Counted from the stretch's first letter, positions 48,174-56,220 are shown. The stretch is DNA of 64,000 nucleotides from Clostridia bacterium (GCA_017505465.1 JAFVPE010000030.1:62001-126000), one strand, 5' to 3'. Notes: generated from the sequence alone by a model not told the origin. Numbers and translations are program-made.

Positions 48174-49018
48174 AAATAGGCGTAATTACAGATTGTTTCA
48201 AAAAAACGCACGAAGAAGGAATAAAGCAAGCGGCAACGTTGGGGCTTGACGGCGTTCAAATTTACGCCACGACGGGTGAATTTTCACCTGCGTTATCCGC
48301 AGAAAAAAAAGCCGAATACAAACGGCTGTTACAAGAAAAAGGTTTGGTTGTCTCTGCGCTTTGCGGGGATATGGGCGGATATGGGTTTGAAATTGCCGAG
48401 GATAATGCGGAGCGTATCGAAAAGACAAAGCGCATTATCGATCTTGCCGTAGAATTTGGAGCAAAGGTTGTTACAACGCATATCGGGGTGATTCCCGAAG
48501 AAAAGAGCCACCCTAGGTACGAGGTTATGCTTTCTGCATTGACGGAATGTGGGCTATACGCAAAGGAAAAAGGGGTAACGCTTGCAATAGAAACGGGGCC
48601 CGAAAAGGCGAAAACTTTGTTGGCGTTTATAGAAGATACCAAAGGCGGCGTGGGCGTCAACCTTGATCCTGCAAACTTTACAATGGTAACGGGGCAAGAC
48701 GCCGTAGAAGCGGTGTATTTGCTGAAAGATCATATTGTGCATACGCATGCGAAAGACGGCAGAATGTTAAATGAAAATCAAAATCCTGCGGACGTGTATC
48801 ACGCCTTTGCGGTTGGCGGCGTAGACGCGCTCAATGCTTGCGAAGGGTTCAAAGAACTTCCCCTTGGCGAGGGGGACGTGGATTGGGAGCAATACATCAA
48901 AGCATTGCGCGAAATTGGTTATGACGGCTTTTTGACGATTGAGCGTGAATGTGGGGATACTCCTGAGGAGGATATAGCCAAGGCAGTTTCTTTCCTTAAA
49001 AAGTGTTTAACTGATTAA
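48170..49018 (+). CDS. Sugar phosphate isomerase/epimerase (AP endonuclease 2-like TIM barrel)
   Basis: The 282-residue protein belongs to the xylose-isomerase-like TIM-barrel family. It shows GLDGVQIYATTGEF, VTTHIGVIPEE, the metal-ligand Glu in LAIETGPEKA, GVNLDPANFTM, VHTHAKDGRM (His and Asp ligands), PLGEGDVDWEQYIKALREIGYDG and TIERECGD (Glu ligand). Members include inosose dehydratase, 3-ketosugar enzymes and glycoside-cleaving subunits that work with Gfo/Idh oxidoreductases. Here it follows three Gfo/Idh genes with a 4-nt overlap, so joint action on one substrate is likely. The exact reaction is not known. Confidence 0.9.
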   Translation: MKIGVITDCFKKTHEEGIKQAATLGLDGVQIYATTGEFSPALSAEKKAEYKRLLQEKGLVVSALCGDMGGYGFEIAEDNAERIEKTKRIIDLAVEFGAKVVTTHIGVIPEEKSHPRYEVMLSALTECGLYAKEKGVTLAIETGPEKAKTLLAFIEDTKGGVGVNLDPANFTMVTGQDAVEAVYLLKDHIVHTHAKDGRMLNENQNPADVYHAFAVGGVDALNACEGFKELPLGEGDVDWEQYIKALREIGYDGFLTIERECGDTPEEDIAKAVSFLKKCLTD

Positions 49019-49041
49019 AATTTAATAATGAAACGCATCAC

Positions 49042-49075
49042 AGACAGCAGGGGATTCCTTGCTGTCTAAATTTTT
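49042..49075 (+). terminator. Intrinsic terminator of the second Gfo/Idh operon
   Basis: AGACAGCA pairs with TGCTGTCT around a partly paired loop; TAAATTTTT follows. Confidence 0.75.
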
Positions 49076-49096
49076 CTCAAAATTCGCGCTTTGCGC

Positions 49097-49145
49097 ATAA
49101 AAAATCCCCGAAAACCGCTCATTAAAAGGCTTTCAGGGATTTTTC
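49097..49145 (-). terminator. Terminator hairpin of the YitT-family gene
   Basis: AAAAATCCC pairs with GGGATTTTT around a long, partly paired loop; T-rich on the minus-strand side. Confidence 0.7.
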
Positions 49146-49147
49146 GA

Positions 49148-50188
49148 TTAAATGTCGTCTTTGTGGAAACCAAGTCCCAAAACTTGGGACGTATTCGACA
49201 TCACCGCGAAGGAATCGGGGTCTACTTGACGCACGATTCTTTGCAACGCTACGATCTGTCTGCGAGATACTACGCAAAGCAACATCGACTTGTCTTCTTT
49301 GGTGTACATACCTTTGGCAGGAAGTGCGGTTACGCCGCGGCTAAGCTCTTTCATAATCGCCTTGCTCATTTCTTCGGGCTTGCTCGTGATGATACGGAAT
49401 TCGATTGCGGAGTGGAAGCCGTTCGTTACCGATTCATTCGTCTTGCTTTCAATGTACGATTCAAATGCCGACAGGACAATGGGCAAAAGGAGCAATCCAT
49501 AGTGGATATGACCGTCCTCCGTGCGAGGCAAGGGGTTGAGAATCATATGAATGATGACGACGTAGCTTACGATGACAACGCAGTTAATCGCAAATAACAT
49601 CCAAGCAATGGAAGTTGCTTTAAATTTCTTTTGAATCATGACGGCAAGGATATCCGCGCCGCCCGTACTGCCTCCTACTTTGAAAGCAAGTGCAATGGAT
49701 ACACCGATACAAAGCCCTGCCGCCAACGCCGCAAAAAGCTTGGAGGCTTCGCCGCCGGGGAATACGATTTCAAAATTCGGGGCGAGTTGTTCGAGCAAGA
49801 GCAGCCAAACGGATTGCATGCCGATATTAATAGACGTGAGAATCGCAAATTTCTTTTTTACGAAAAAGAAAGAAAGGATGACAAGCGGAAGGTTTAAGGC
49901 AAGGGACATAAGACTTTGTGGAACTTTGCCACCCGTAGCTTCTGCCACAAGAATAGCGATACCGCTTGCACCGCCGATGGTGAAATCGTTACATACAATC
50001 AACGTCTTTGCCGCGAAGGCAATGAGGAGCGAGGATAAAAGCGTGTACAAGACACCCTTAATCCACGTTGAAATTACGCCTTTTTTCGTGCTTGATTCCG
50101 CGTCTATGTTTTCTTTCGTGATTTTAGGGGGAAGGTCGGGGATTTCTTGCTGCGTCCCGTTTTCCGTAACGAGTTCGTTCTCTTCCAT
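49148..50188 (-). CDS. YitT-family membrane protein (DUF161-DUF2179)
   Basis: From the ATG at 50188 (GAGG 9 nt upstream) the protein has 346 residues. An N-terminal cytoplasmic stretch of about 45 residues precedes six hydrophobic segments, with NDFTIGGASGIAILVAEATGG and FKVGGSTGGADILAVMIQKK, the two Gly-rich signatures of the family. A C-terminal DUF2179 domain follows (EFRIITSKPEEMSKAI, RGVTALPAKGMYT, LLCVVSRRQI). Many Firmicutes have several paralogues; the function is not established. Confidence 0.9.
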   Translation of the reverse strand: MEENELVTENGTQQEIPDLPPKITKENIDAESSTKKGVISTWIKGVLYTLLSSLLIAFAAKTLIVCNDFTIGGASGIAILVAEATGGKVPQSLMSLALNLPLVILSFFFVKKKFAILTSINIGMQSVWLLLLEQLAPNFEIVFPGGEASKLFAALAAGLCIGVSIALAFKVGGSTGGADILAVMIQKKFKATSIAWMLFAINCVVIVSYVVIIHMILNPLPRTEDGHIHYGLLLLPIVLSAFESYIESKTNESVTNGFHSAIEFRIITSKPEEMSKAIMKELSRGVTALPAKGMYTKEDKSMLLCVVSRRQIVALQRIVRQVDPDSFAVMSNTSQVLGLGFHKDDI

Positions 50189-50285
50189 AAATATATACCT
50201 CAATCAAATTTATCCAAGGGATATTGTAACATATTTTTATTGTCACTGCAAGTAGTTGTGTAAAATTATCGGCAAATTTTTACAT

Positions 50286-50322
50286 AAAAAGCCGCTCCGC
50301 AATTTGTTTTTTGCGGAGCGGC
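50286..50322 (-). terminator. Intrinsic terminator of rplI
   Basis: A perfect 12-bp stem (50291-50302 with 50311-50322) with T5 on the minus-strand side. Confidence 0.93.
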
Positions 50323-50336
50323 GTAAATTCACTCAA

Positions 50337-50777
50337 TTATTGCGGTTCTACCACGAAATTGATTTTCGTGATAACGCCTTCCATCAAACGGATTTCCGCA
50401 GGGAAAGAGCCGAGCGTTTTTACGTTGTCCATTTTAATTTTCTTCTTGTCGATGTCGTAGCCGGCGTCCGCCAAAGCCGCCGCCACGTGTGCTGCCGTTA
50501 CCGAGCCGAACACTTTGCCATTCTCACCCGTTTTAATTTTTACGCTGACCGACTTGCCGTTAAGCTCCGCAGCCAATGCTTTGAGCGCCTTAACTTCTTC
50601 CGCCTTATGGAATTCTTGTGCGGCTTTCTTTTGTGCCGCTTCATGTACGTTGCTTGCCGTAGCCGCTTTTGCAAGTCCTTTTTTAATAAGGAAGTTCCGT
50701 CCGTAGCCGTCTGCCACTTCTACGACGTCACCTTTTTTGCCCGTGCCTTTAACGTCTGCAATCAAAATAACTTTCAT
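50337..50777 (-). CDS. rplI: Ribosomal protein L9
   Basis: L9 is a two-domain large-subunit protein. From the ATG at 50777 (GGAGG 8 nt upstream) it has 146 residues. It starts [30 protein letters not shown] (opening blocks [20 protein letters not shown]), followed by the long connecting helix and a C-terminal domain with [16 protein letters not shown] and [10 protein letters not shown]. The two-residue longer start (MYM) would leave only 2 nt to the ribosome site and is rejected, as is the open extension to 51101. In many Firmicutes rplI is next to dnaB or the GdpP gene; here it is alone, with its own promoter and terminator. Confidence 0.96.
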   Translation of the reverse strand: MKVILIADVKGTGKKGDVVEVADGYGRNFLIKKGLAKAATASNVHEAAQKKAAQEFHKAEEVKALKALAAELNGKSVSVKIKTGENGKVFGSVTAAHVAAALADAGYDIDKKKIKMDNVKTLGSFPAEIRLMEGVITKINFVVEPQ

Positions 50778-50810
50778 ATACATATCCTCCTGTATTTCTT
50801 TTCCAATTCT

Positions 50811-50839
50811 ATTGTACAAGATTTTTTTGAAATTGTCAA
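50811..50839 (-). promoter_or_regulatory. Sigma-A promoter of rplI
   Basis: On the minus strand TTGACA (50839-50834), 17 nt, TACAAT (50816-50811). Confidence 0.83.
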
Positions 50840-50893
50840 TACTCTGCAAGAAATTTGCGCATACTGTTTCTACCTTGAAAGGAGGATTTTTAT

Positions 50894-51058
50894 ATGATGA
50901 ACGAAGAAAGAGACGTAAATACTTGTATCGGCTGTAACGTAACCGAATGTAAGTACAACCGCGCAGGGGATTATTGTACCTTGCGTAAAATCCACGTAGG
51001 CAACACTTGCAATGAAGCAGGGTGCTGTACTTGCTGCGATAGTTTCGAAAAGAAGTAA
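50894..51058 (+). CDS. DUF1540-type small cysteine-rich protein
   Basis: A 54-residue gene too short for routine ORF calls. The sequence has eight Cys in the pattern [35 protein letters not shown], typical of DUF1540 proteins of Clostridia, which are likely metal-binding. The ribosome site GGAGG ends 8 nt before the ATG at 50894. A very strong terminator follows, showing that this is a real transcription unit. No function is known for the family. Some members are found in spores, but nothing here proves it. Confidence 0.85.
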   Translation: MMNEERDVNTCIGCNVTECKYNRAGDYCTLRKIHVGNTCNEAGCCTCCDSFEKK

Positions 51059-51076
51059 GATTCAGCGTGGATATGC

Positions 51077-51116
51077 AAAGCGCCGCCTTGCTTTTGAGCA
51101 AGGCGGCGCTTTCTTC
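51077..51116 (+). terminator. Strong intrinsic terminator after the DUF1540 gene
   Basis: A perfect 16-bp stem (51077-51092 with 51097-51112) with a TTTG loop, then TCTTCG. Confidence 0.9.
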
Positions 51117-51168
51117 GTTCGCTAAAATATATCGAATAGATAATTTTTTATCGATTGGTGTAAATCGC

Positions 51169-51197
51169 TTGATTTTTATCGAATTAAGGTGTATAAT
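51169..51197 (+). promoter_or_regulatory. Sigma-A promoter of the PTS IIC gene, with repeated TATCGAWT boxes
   Basis: TTGATT (51169-51174), 17 nt, TATAAT (51192-51197). Three boxes of the form TATCGAAT or TATCGATT lie at about 51129, 51149 and 51177, possible sites for an unknown regulator. Confidence 0.65.
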
Positions 51198-51227
51198 AAA
51201 AGTATCCTAAAATAGGAGCTTACGAAA

Positions 51228-52324
51228 ATGGAACAAACAAAAAAGGAAAATAAATTTGTTTCTTACTTGAAGGCGTTGCCCAAGCGGTATTTTATCACGG
51301 CGTTTTCGGGCATGGCACAAGGGTTGTTCGTCACCTTAATTGCAGGGACGATTCTCGCGCAAATTGCAGGTTGGATCAACTTAATAGGGGACGGCAACTA
51401 CGTAGGGACGGCGTTGACGTACATAGCGAATATCGCCAAATCCTTGATGGGCGTCGGTATCGGCGTCGGTATTGCCTACGCACTTGGGAAAAATAAACTG
51501 CTGATTTTCTCGGCGGCGGTGGCATTACGGCGCTTACGTTTGGTGCGCCCGGGAATCCTATCGGTGCGTACGTGGTGACGATGCTCGTCGTGGAAGTGGT
51601 AGGGCTTTACGCAGGGAAAACCAAATTGGATATTTTGCTTGTACCGCTCGGCGCGCTTATCCTTTCGCTTGGCGGCGTATATCTTGCCTATCCGTTTATT
51701 TGGCTTGTCAACCAACTTGGCGTGCTGATTGCAATGGCAACGGATTTCACTCCTTTCTTTATGGGGATTATCATTGCGGTGGTAATGGGTGTGCTTTTGA
51801 CCATGCCCACGTCGTCCGCGGCGATTTGGGTGGCGGTGGCAACGCCCGTCATTACGGGTTTTGCAAACGGCACGGTTTCGCAGGCGAACTACGATGCGAT
51901 GCTCCTTGCAGGCGGTGCAGCGACGGTTGGTTGCGCCTGCCATATGGTCGGCTTTGCCGTGGCGAGCTTCCGTGAGAATAAATTTAGCGGTTTGATTTCG
52001 CAGGGGATCGGCACGAGTATGCTACAAATTCCCAATATCATGAAACGCCCGATTATTATGCTTCCGATGATTGTATCGAGCGCTATTTGCGGACCTTTGG
52101 CAACCTGCGTGTTTAAGTTGAAATGCGGTACGGCAGGCGGCGGTATGGGCACGAGCGGTTTGGTTGGTATCTTCGATTTGTGGCAGTACACGGACGGGGT
52201 ACTTGGGAAAATCGGTATTTTCGTGCTGATGATCGTCCTGCCTGCGGTGTTAAATATCGTCTTTTCGGAAATTATGCGAAAGCTCAAATGGATTCGCCCG
52301 AACGATATGAAATTGCCCGAATAA
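51228..52324 (+). pseudogene. PTS-type IIC membrane protein, interrupted by a -1 frameshift
   Basis: The first frame (from the ATG at 51228, AGGAG upstream) encodes LPKRYFITAFSGMAQGLFVT and KSLMGVGIGVGIAYALGKN. The second frame continues the same protein without a gap: GGGITALTFGAPGNPIGAY, then WLVNQLGVLIAMATDF, MPTSSAAIWVA, GGAATVGCACHMVGFAV and GTSGLVGIFDLWQY, ending at 52324. Joined, they give about 364 residues, a full-length integral membrane protein of the PTS_IIC (PF13303-like) type. The switch lies near 51509-51512, beside a TTTTCT stretch, consistent with one missing base. It may be a mutation or a sequence error. No IIA or IIB gene is adjacent. Confidence 0.8.
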
Positions 52325-52330
52325 AAAAAG

Positions 52331-52360
52331 AAATCCGAGTTGAAAAACTCGGATTTTTTA
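52331..52360 (+). terminator. Bidirectional terminator between the PTS IIC and DUF1846 genes
   Basis: AAATCCGAGTT pairs with AACTCGGATTT around GAAA; A-run on the left and T-run on the right serve both converging genes. Confidence 0.92.
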
Positions 52361-52361
52361 G

Positions 52362-53846
52362 TTATGCTTGTTCGTTGACAAAGATTTGGCGTTCGGGCTC
52401 GCAGGTTAAGTGCATACCCAGCGTTTTGAAGGTTTTTTCGTCCACGTGCGCCAACATGACGGTGGAGTGGACTTCACAGCCTTTCAATTTGTCCAACTGT
52501 TGAATTGCCTTTTTCGCTTTGGGACTATTTACGGCGCAAATGGAAAGCGCCATAAGGATTTCGTCCGTATGCAAACGGGGGTTTGCCGAGCCCATGTGCT
52601 TAACCTTCAATTGTTGAATGGGCTCGATGATGGTGGGGGAAATGAGTTCGAGTTTATCGTCAATGCCGCCGAGCACCTTCAAGGCGTTGAGCATCGCCGC
52701 AGCCGAAGCGCCCAAAAGCGCGCTTGTTTTGCCTGTAATAATGCGTCCGTCGTTGAGTTCAATGGCAACGGCAGGCGCGCCCGTTTCTTCCGCTTTGGAA
52801 AGGGCGGGGGCAACCGCTTTTCTATCGTCTACCGAGATGCCTGATTTGCTCATCATCAGTTCGAGCTTGCTTACGACGTCTCTCGAAATTCTGCCTTTTT
52901 TCGCGTCGCAAAGCGCAGCGTAGTAGCGGCGAATGATTTCATTGTTCGACGCTTCACGGCAAGCTTGGTCGTCCACGATGCAAAAACCTGCCATATTTAC
53001 GCCCATATCCGTGGGGGATTTGTAGGGGGAATACCCCAAAATTTTGCTGAGCATCGCCGACACTACGGGGAAAATTTCCACGTCACGGTTATAGTTCACC
53101 GCCAAAGAGCCGTAGGCGTCCAAGTGATAGTGGTCGATCATATTCACGTCGTTCAAATCGGCGGTAGCCGCTTCGTACGCGACGTTGACGGGGTGAGAAA
53201 GGGGAAGGTTCCAAATAGGGAAGGTTTCAAACTTCGCATAACCTGCTTTCACGCCGCGTTGATTTTCGTGATAAAGTTGGGAAAGGCAAGTCGCCATTTT
53301 ACCGCTTCCGGGACCGGGGGCGGTAACCACTACCAAACGGCGTTTCGTAGGGATGTATTCGTTTCGTCCGTAGCCTTCTTCGCTTACGATTTTCGATACG
53401 TCCGAAGGGTATCCTTCAATGGGGTAGTGCTTGTATACGGGAATGCCGAGATTGGTCAAACGCTTGATAAAGCCGTCCACGGCAGGTTGCGGTTGGTACA
53501 TCGTCATAACCACGCTGCCAACGTACAAGCCCTTGCTCTTGAAAATATCGATAAGGCGAATGACGTCCGCGTCGTAGGTAATTCCAAGGTCGCTGCGGTA
53601 CTTATTCTTCACGATATCGTTTGCGTTAATGACGACAAGAATTTCCGCAATCGAGCGGAGCTTCAACAGCATTTTGATTTTACTGTCGGGCTCAAAACCG
53701 GGCAAAACGCGGGACGCGTGGTAGTCGTCGAAGAGCTTACCGCCGAATTCGAGGTAGAGCTTGTCGCCGAAAGAGTCGATGCGTTCTTGGATTTTTTCCG
53801 ATTGCAAAGACAGATACTGCTTGTTATCGAACCCGATTTTGTTCAT
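52362..53846 (-). CDS. DUF1846 (UPF0371) family protein
   Basis: From the ATG at 53846 (AAAGGAG 6 nt upstream) the protein has 494 residues, the usual length. It starts KIGFDNKQYLSLQSEKI and has the family blocks YLEFGGKLFDDYHASRVLPGFEPD, KHYPIEGYPSDV, VTAPGPGSGKMATCLSQLYH (a P-loop-like stretch), PTDMGVNMAGF and NPRLHTDEILMALSICAV. The family is widespread in Firmicutes and structures are known, but its reaction is not established to my knowledge. It is monocistronic with its own promoter. Confidence 0.93.
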   Translation of the reverse strand: MNKIGFDNKQYLSLQSEKIQERIDSFGDKLYLEFGGKLFDDYHASRVLPGFEPDSKIKMLLKLRSIAEILVVINANDIVKNKYRSDLGITYDADVIRLIDIFKSKGLYVGSVVMTMYQPQPAVDGFIKRLTNLGIPVYKHYPIEGYPSDVSKIVSEEGYGRNEYIPTKRRLVVVTAPGPGSGKMATCLSQLYHENQRGVKAGYAKFETFPIWNLPLSHPVNVAYEAATADLNDVNMIDHYHLDAYGSLAVNYNRDVEIFPVVSAMLSKILGYSPYKSPTDMGVNMAGFCIVDDQACREASNNEIIRRYYAALCDAKKGRISRDVVSKLELMMSKSGISVDDRKAVAPALSKAEETGAPAVAIELNDGRIITGKTSALLGASAAAMLNALKVLGGIDDKLELISPTIIEPIQQLKVKHMGSANPRLHTDEILMALSICAVNSPKAKKAIQQLDKLKGCEVHSTVMLAHVDEKTFKTLGMHLTCEPERQIFVNEQA

Positions 53847-53886
53847 AAACTTCTCCTTTGTTATCGCCAAAAGCATTATCTTTTAC

Positions 53887-53915
53887 AGTATAGCAAATTC
53901 GAGAAAAAAAGTCAA
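53887..53915 (-). promoter_or_regulatory. Sigma-A promoter of the DUF1846 gene
   Basis: On the minus strand TTGACT (53915-53910), 17 nt, extended TGC-TATACT (53892-53887). Confidence 0.78.
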
Positions 53916-53964
53916 GGAAGTAAACGGGGAAAAGAGGGGCTTGCAGGAAATTTTTTGCAAAAAA

Positions 53965-53991
53965 AAGACAAGCCTGTTAAAGACTTGCCTT
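53965..53991 (-). terminator. Intrinsic terminator of the NUDIX gene
   Basis: AAGGCAAGTC pairs with GGCTTGTCTT (two G-T pairs) and a T-run follows on the minus strand. Confidence 0.85.
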
Positions 53992-53995
53992 TTCG

Positions 53996-54490
53996 TTAAA
54001 TTTTCTTTTTGAGTTCGCGAACGGCGTGGGTTAAGAAATATTCCGCCGTCGTGCCCTTGCGAATGAGCTGTAAAGCTTCTTCGGGGGTGCACCAACGCGC
54101 CTCGGCTACTTCGTCTTCCTTCAACTTGATTGTCTTTTCTTCTACGATAACGATGAAGTTGAGCATCAACACTTCTTTAAGTGCGTGGTAGCGAGAGGAC
54201 ATATACTTTGCTTTCACGACGTCAAGGCCAAGCTCTTCTTTGATTTCGCGAGGGACTGCCTTTTCCGCATTTTCGCCCTTTTTGATGTATCCTGCAAACA
54301 GAATAAAATCGTCGTCTTCTACGTGCTTTGCAAGCAAAATTTTATCTTGCGTGCGGTTGGTTACGACCATGGATACCGCTACGGGGAATTGAGGGAACAT
54401 ATAAGCTTCGCATTTTCCGCAATAGGGAATAAGTCCTTCGTTTTCACAAAAGCGCAAGGTGAGTTTCTCTCCGCATTCTCTACAATACAT
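53996..54490 (-). CDS. NUDIX hydrolase with N-terminal zinc ribbon (NudC-like)
   Basis: NUDIX enzymes split nucleoside diphosphates linked to another group. The 164-residue protein starts with a four-Cys zinc ribbon (YCRECGEKL then PYCGKCEAY), followed by a NUDIX domain with the full box GYIKKGENAEKAVPREIKEELG (Gly, Glu and the RE-EE-G core in place). The zinc ribbon before the NUDIX domain recalls NADH pyrophosphatase/decapping NudC, but the protein is shorter and lacks the NudC N-terminal domain and clear SQPWPFPxS motif. Substrate unknown. Its mRNA has a 130-nt structured leader. Confidence 0.9.
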   Translation of the reverse strand: MYCRECGEKLTLRFCENEGLIPYCGKCEAYMFPQFPVAVSMVVTNRTQDKILLAKHVEDDDFILFAGYIKKGENAEKAVPREIKEELGLDVVKAKYMSSRYHALKEVLMLNFIVIVEEKTIKLKEDEVAEARWCTPEEALQLIRKGTTAEYFLTHAVRELKKKI

Positions 54491-54513
54491 ACTTTTTACC
54501 TCCTTTTCATAAT

Positions 54514-54610
54514 CAAAGAAATATAATCTGAACCAAGATTTTTGGCGGCAAATTTCTTCGCCTACTGCGTTGAACTCCTTGATAAACCGTCGGATTATAT
54601 TGCTTTGGTT
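54514..54610 (-). promoter_or_regulatory. Structured 5' leader of the NUDIX gene, candidate riboregulator
   Basis: On the minus strand CAAAGCAATATAATCCG pairs with CAGATTATATTTCTTTG at 15 of 17 positions, enclosing 60 nt that contain a GGCGAA-TTTGCC hairpin. AACCAAAG at the 5' edge can also pair with CTTGGTT inside the loop, which competes with the outer stem. The ribosome site AAGGAGG lies 12-18 nt past the 3' arm. No known riboswitch class was recognised. Confidence 0.5.
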
Positions 54611-54628
54611 AAACGTTCATTCTATATA

Positions 54629-54657
54629 ATAATACTCCCGTTTGAAAAAATTGTCAA
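54629..54657 (-). promoter_or_regulatory. Sigma-A promoter of the NUDIX gene
   Basis: On the minus strand TTGACA (54657-54652), 17 nt, TATTAT (54634-54629). Predicted start near 54622 gives a leader of about 130 nt. Confidence 0.72.
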
Positions 54658-54717
54658 GGGGTCAAGAAAAATTTGTGAATTTTTTATGCAAAAAGTGTCG
54701 ATAGGGGGTATTTGTGT

Positions 54718-54746
54718 TTGACAAGCGTAGAAAAATGCGGTATAAT
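54718..54746 (+). promoter_or_regulatory. Sigma-A promoter of purA
   Basis: Consensus TTGACA (54718-54723), 17 nt, TATAAT (54741-54746). Transcription should begin near 54753, within or next to GCAAGT of the leader hairpin. Confidence 0.87.
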
Positions 54747-54751
54747 TAGTT

Positions 54752-54814
54752 GCAAGTAAAAATGCGACGGAAAGCGTTTTGGCTTGTAAAAGTCAAAGGG
54801 CTTTTATTTTTTTT
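54752..54814 (+). promoter_or_regulatory. purA leader with 5' hairpin and intrinsic terminator (attenuator)
   Basis: A 5' hairpin (GCAAGT with GCTTGT, enclosing AAAATGC with GCGTTTT and loop GACGGAAA) is followed at once by a terminator: TAAAAGTC (54787-54794) with GGCTTTTA (54799-54806) and eight T. The purA ATG is 38 nt further. A terminator between promoter and gene implies controlled readthrough. No known riboswitch was recognised. Confidence 0.7.
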
Positions 54815-54851
54815 GTTTAAAAGAATTCACCAAAAGGAGAACGTAGATAAT

Positions 54852-56126
54852 ATGCTTACATCCATTTGCGGTATCAATTGGGGCGACGAAGGAAAAGGGA
54901 GAATGGTCGACCTTTTGAGCGAAAAATTCGACGTTGTTTGTCGCTACCAAGGCGGTAATAACGCAGGCCACACCGTTATCAACGAACGCGGTAAGTTCAT
55001 TTTGAATCTTTTGCCTTCGGGTATTCTTCGCGAAGACGTTGTCAACGTGATGGGACCTGGTATGGTTATCGACATTAAGCACCTTTGCGGAGAAATTGCA
55101 AAGTTGCAGGAAGCAGGGATTAAAATTACCCCCGAAAATTTAAAGATTTCCGATCGTGCGGTTATCACAATGCCGTACCACGTTTTGATGGACTGCTTGG
55201 AAGAAGACCGTCTTGCAGGCAAGAAATTCGGCTCTACCCGTCGCGGGATCGGCCCCGTGTATGCGGATAAGTTCTTCAAAAAGGTATTCCGTATGGGCGA
55301 GCTTTTGAATACCGAACGCCTTTATGCGCGTGTTGCAGACATCGTGGAATGGAAAAATCTCACCGTTGTCGGCGGCTACAAGGCGGAAGAAGTGAAAACG
55401 GAAGATATGATTGCATATTTCGAAGAATACGGCAAAAAGCTTGCTCCGTTCGTATGCGACGTAGGGCTTTACTTGACGAAAGCGAACGACGAAGGCAAGA
55501 ACATCATGTTTGAAGCGCAGCTTGGCGCAATGCGCGATATCGATTTCGGTATCCATCCCTATACGTCGTCCTCTTCGACGATTGCGGCATACGCACCCAT
55601 CGGCGCGGGCGTTCCACAACTTCAACTTGACAATTCTATCGGTATTATGAAAGCCTATTCCACCTGCGTAGGGGAAGGCCCTTTCACAGCGGAATATTTC
55701 GGCGAAAAGGCGGAAAAGCTCCGTGATCTCGGCGGCGAATACGGCGCGGCTACGGGCAGACCCCGTCGCGTTGGTCCTTTCGATATCGTAGCTTCCCGTT
55801 ACGGCATTCGTTGCCAAGGCGCAACGGAGATTGCTCTCACGAAAATGGACGTCCTTTCCGGCTATGAAGAAATCGAGGTTTGCGTAGCATACGAGCTTAA
55901 CGGTGAAATCATTCACGAGTTCCCGTTCATCGACGTTTTGGACGATTGCAAGCCTGTATTCGAAACGGTAAAGGGTTGGAATTGCGACATTTCCAAGTGC
56001 AGAAAGAAGGAAGATTTGCCCAAGGAAGCGCTCGACTACGTTAGATACCTTGAAAAAGCTTGCGGCTGCAAGATCAAATACGTATCCGTCGGCGCAGAAC
56101 GCGACGCGTATATCGAAATGTACTAA
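54852..56126 (+). CDS. purA: Adenylosuccinate synthetase
   Basis: PurA joins IMP and aspartate with GTP, the first step from IMP to AMP. From the ATG at 54852 the protein has 424 residues, the normal length. It starts with the phosphate loop CGINWGDEGKGRMVDLL, and has NNAGHTVINERGKF, GSTRRGIGPVYADK, TSSSSTIAAYAPIGAG, GRPRRVGPFDIVASRYG and a C-terminal SVGAERDAYI. The open extension upstream to 54750 passes through the leader terminator and is rejected. AGGAG lies 12 nt upstream, a slightly long spacing. The leader carries a terminator. Confidence 0.97.
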   Translation: MLTSICGINWGDEGKGRMVDLLSEKFDVVCRYQGGNNAGHTVINERGKFILNLLPSGILREDVVNVMGPGMVIDIKHLCGEIAKLQEAGIKITPENLKISDRAVITMPYHVLMDCLEEDRLAGKKFGSTRRGIGPVYADKFFKKVFRMGELLNTERLYARVADIVEWKNLTVVGGYKAEEVKTEDMIAYFEEYGKKLAPFVCDVGLYLTKANDEGKNIMFEAQLGAMRDIDFGIHPYTSSSSTIAAYAPIGAGVPQLQLDNSIGIMKAYSTCVGEGPFTAEYFGEKAEKLRDLGGEYGAATGRPRRVGPFDIVASRYGIRCQGATEIALTKMDVLSGYEEIEVCVAYELNGEIIHEFPFIDVLDDCKPVFETVKGWNCDISKCRKKEDLPKEALDYVRYLEKACGCKIKYVSVGAERDAYIEMY

Positions 56127-56133
56127 GGTTTAT

Positions 56134-56162
56134 TCCCTGCGGTTTTTCCGCAGGGAGTTTTT
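56134..56162 (+). terminator. Intrinsic terminator of purA
   Basis: TCCCTGCGG pairs with CCGCAGGGA around T5, followed by GTTTTTA. Confidence 0.92.
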
Positions 56163-56220
56163 ATAAGCAACACAAATATTTCCTATAAAAAAGTTGGATA
56201 AATTTTTTATGTGTGAATAC

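Noticed and set aside
50778-51101. Long N-terminal extension of L9, and a minus-strand frame over the DUF1540 gene
   Set aside because: L9 starts at MKVILI with a proper ribosome site, and the extension crosses the rplI promoter and the DUF1540 gene.
54750-54851. 34-residue extension of PurA
   Set aside because: The extension is encoded by the leader hairpin and terminator; PurA begins at its phosphate-loop strand.
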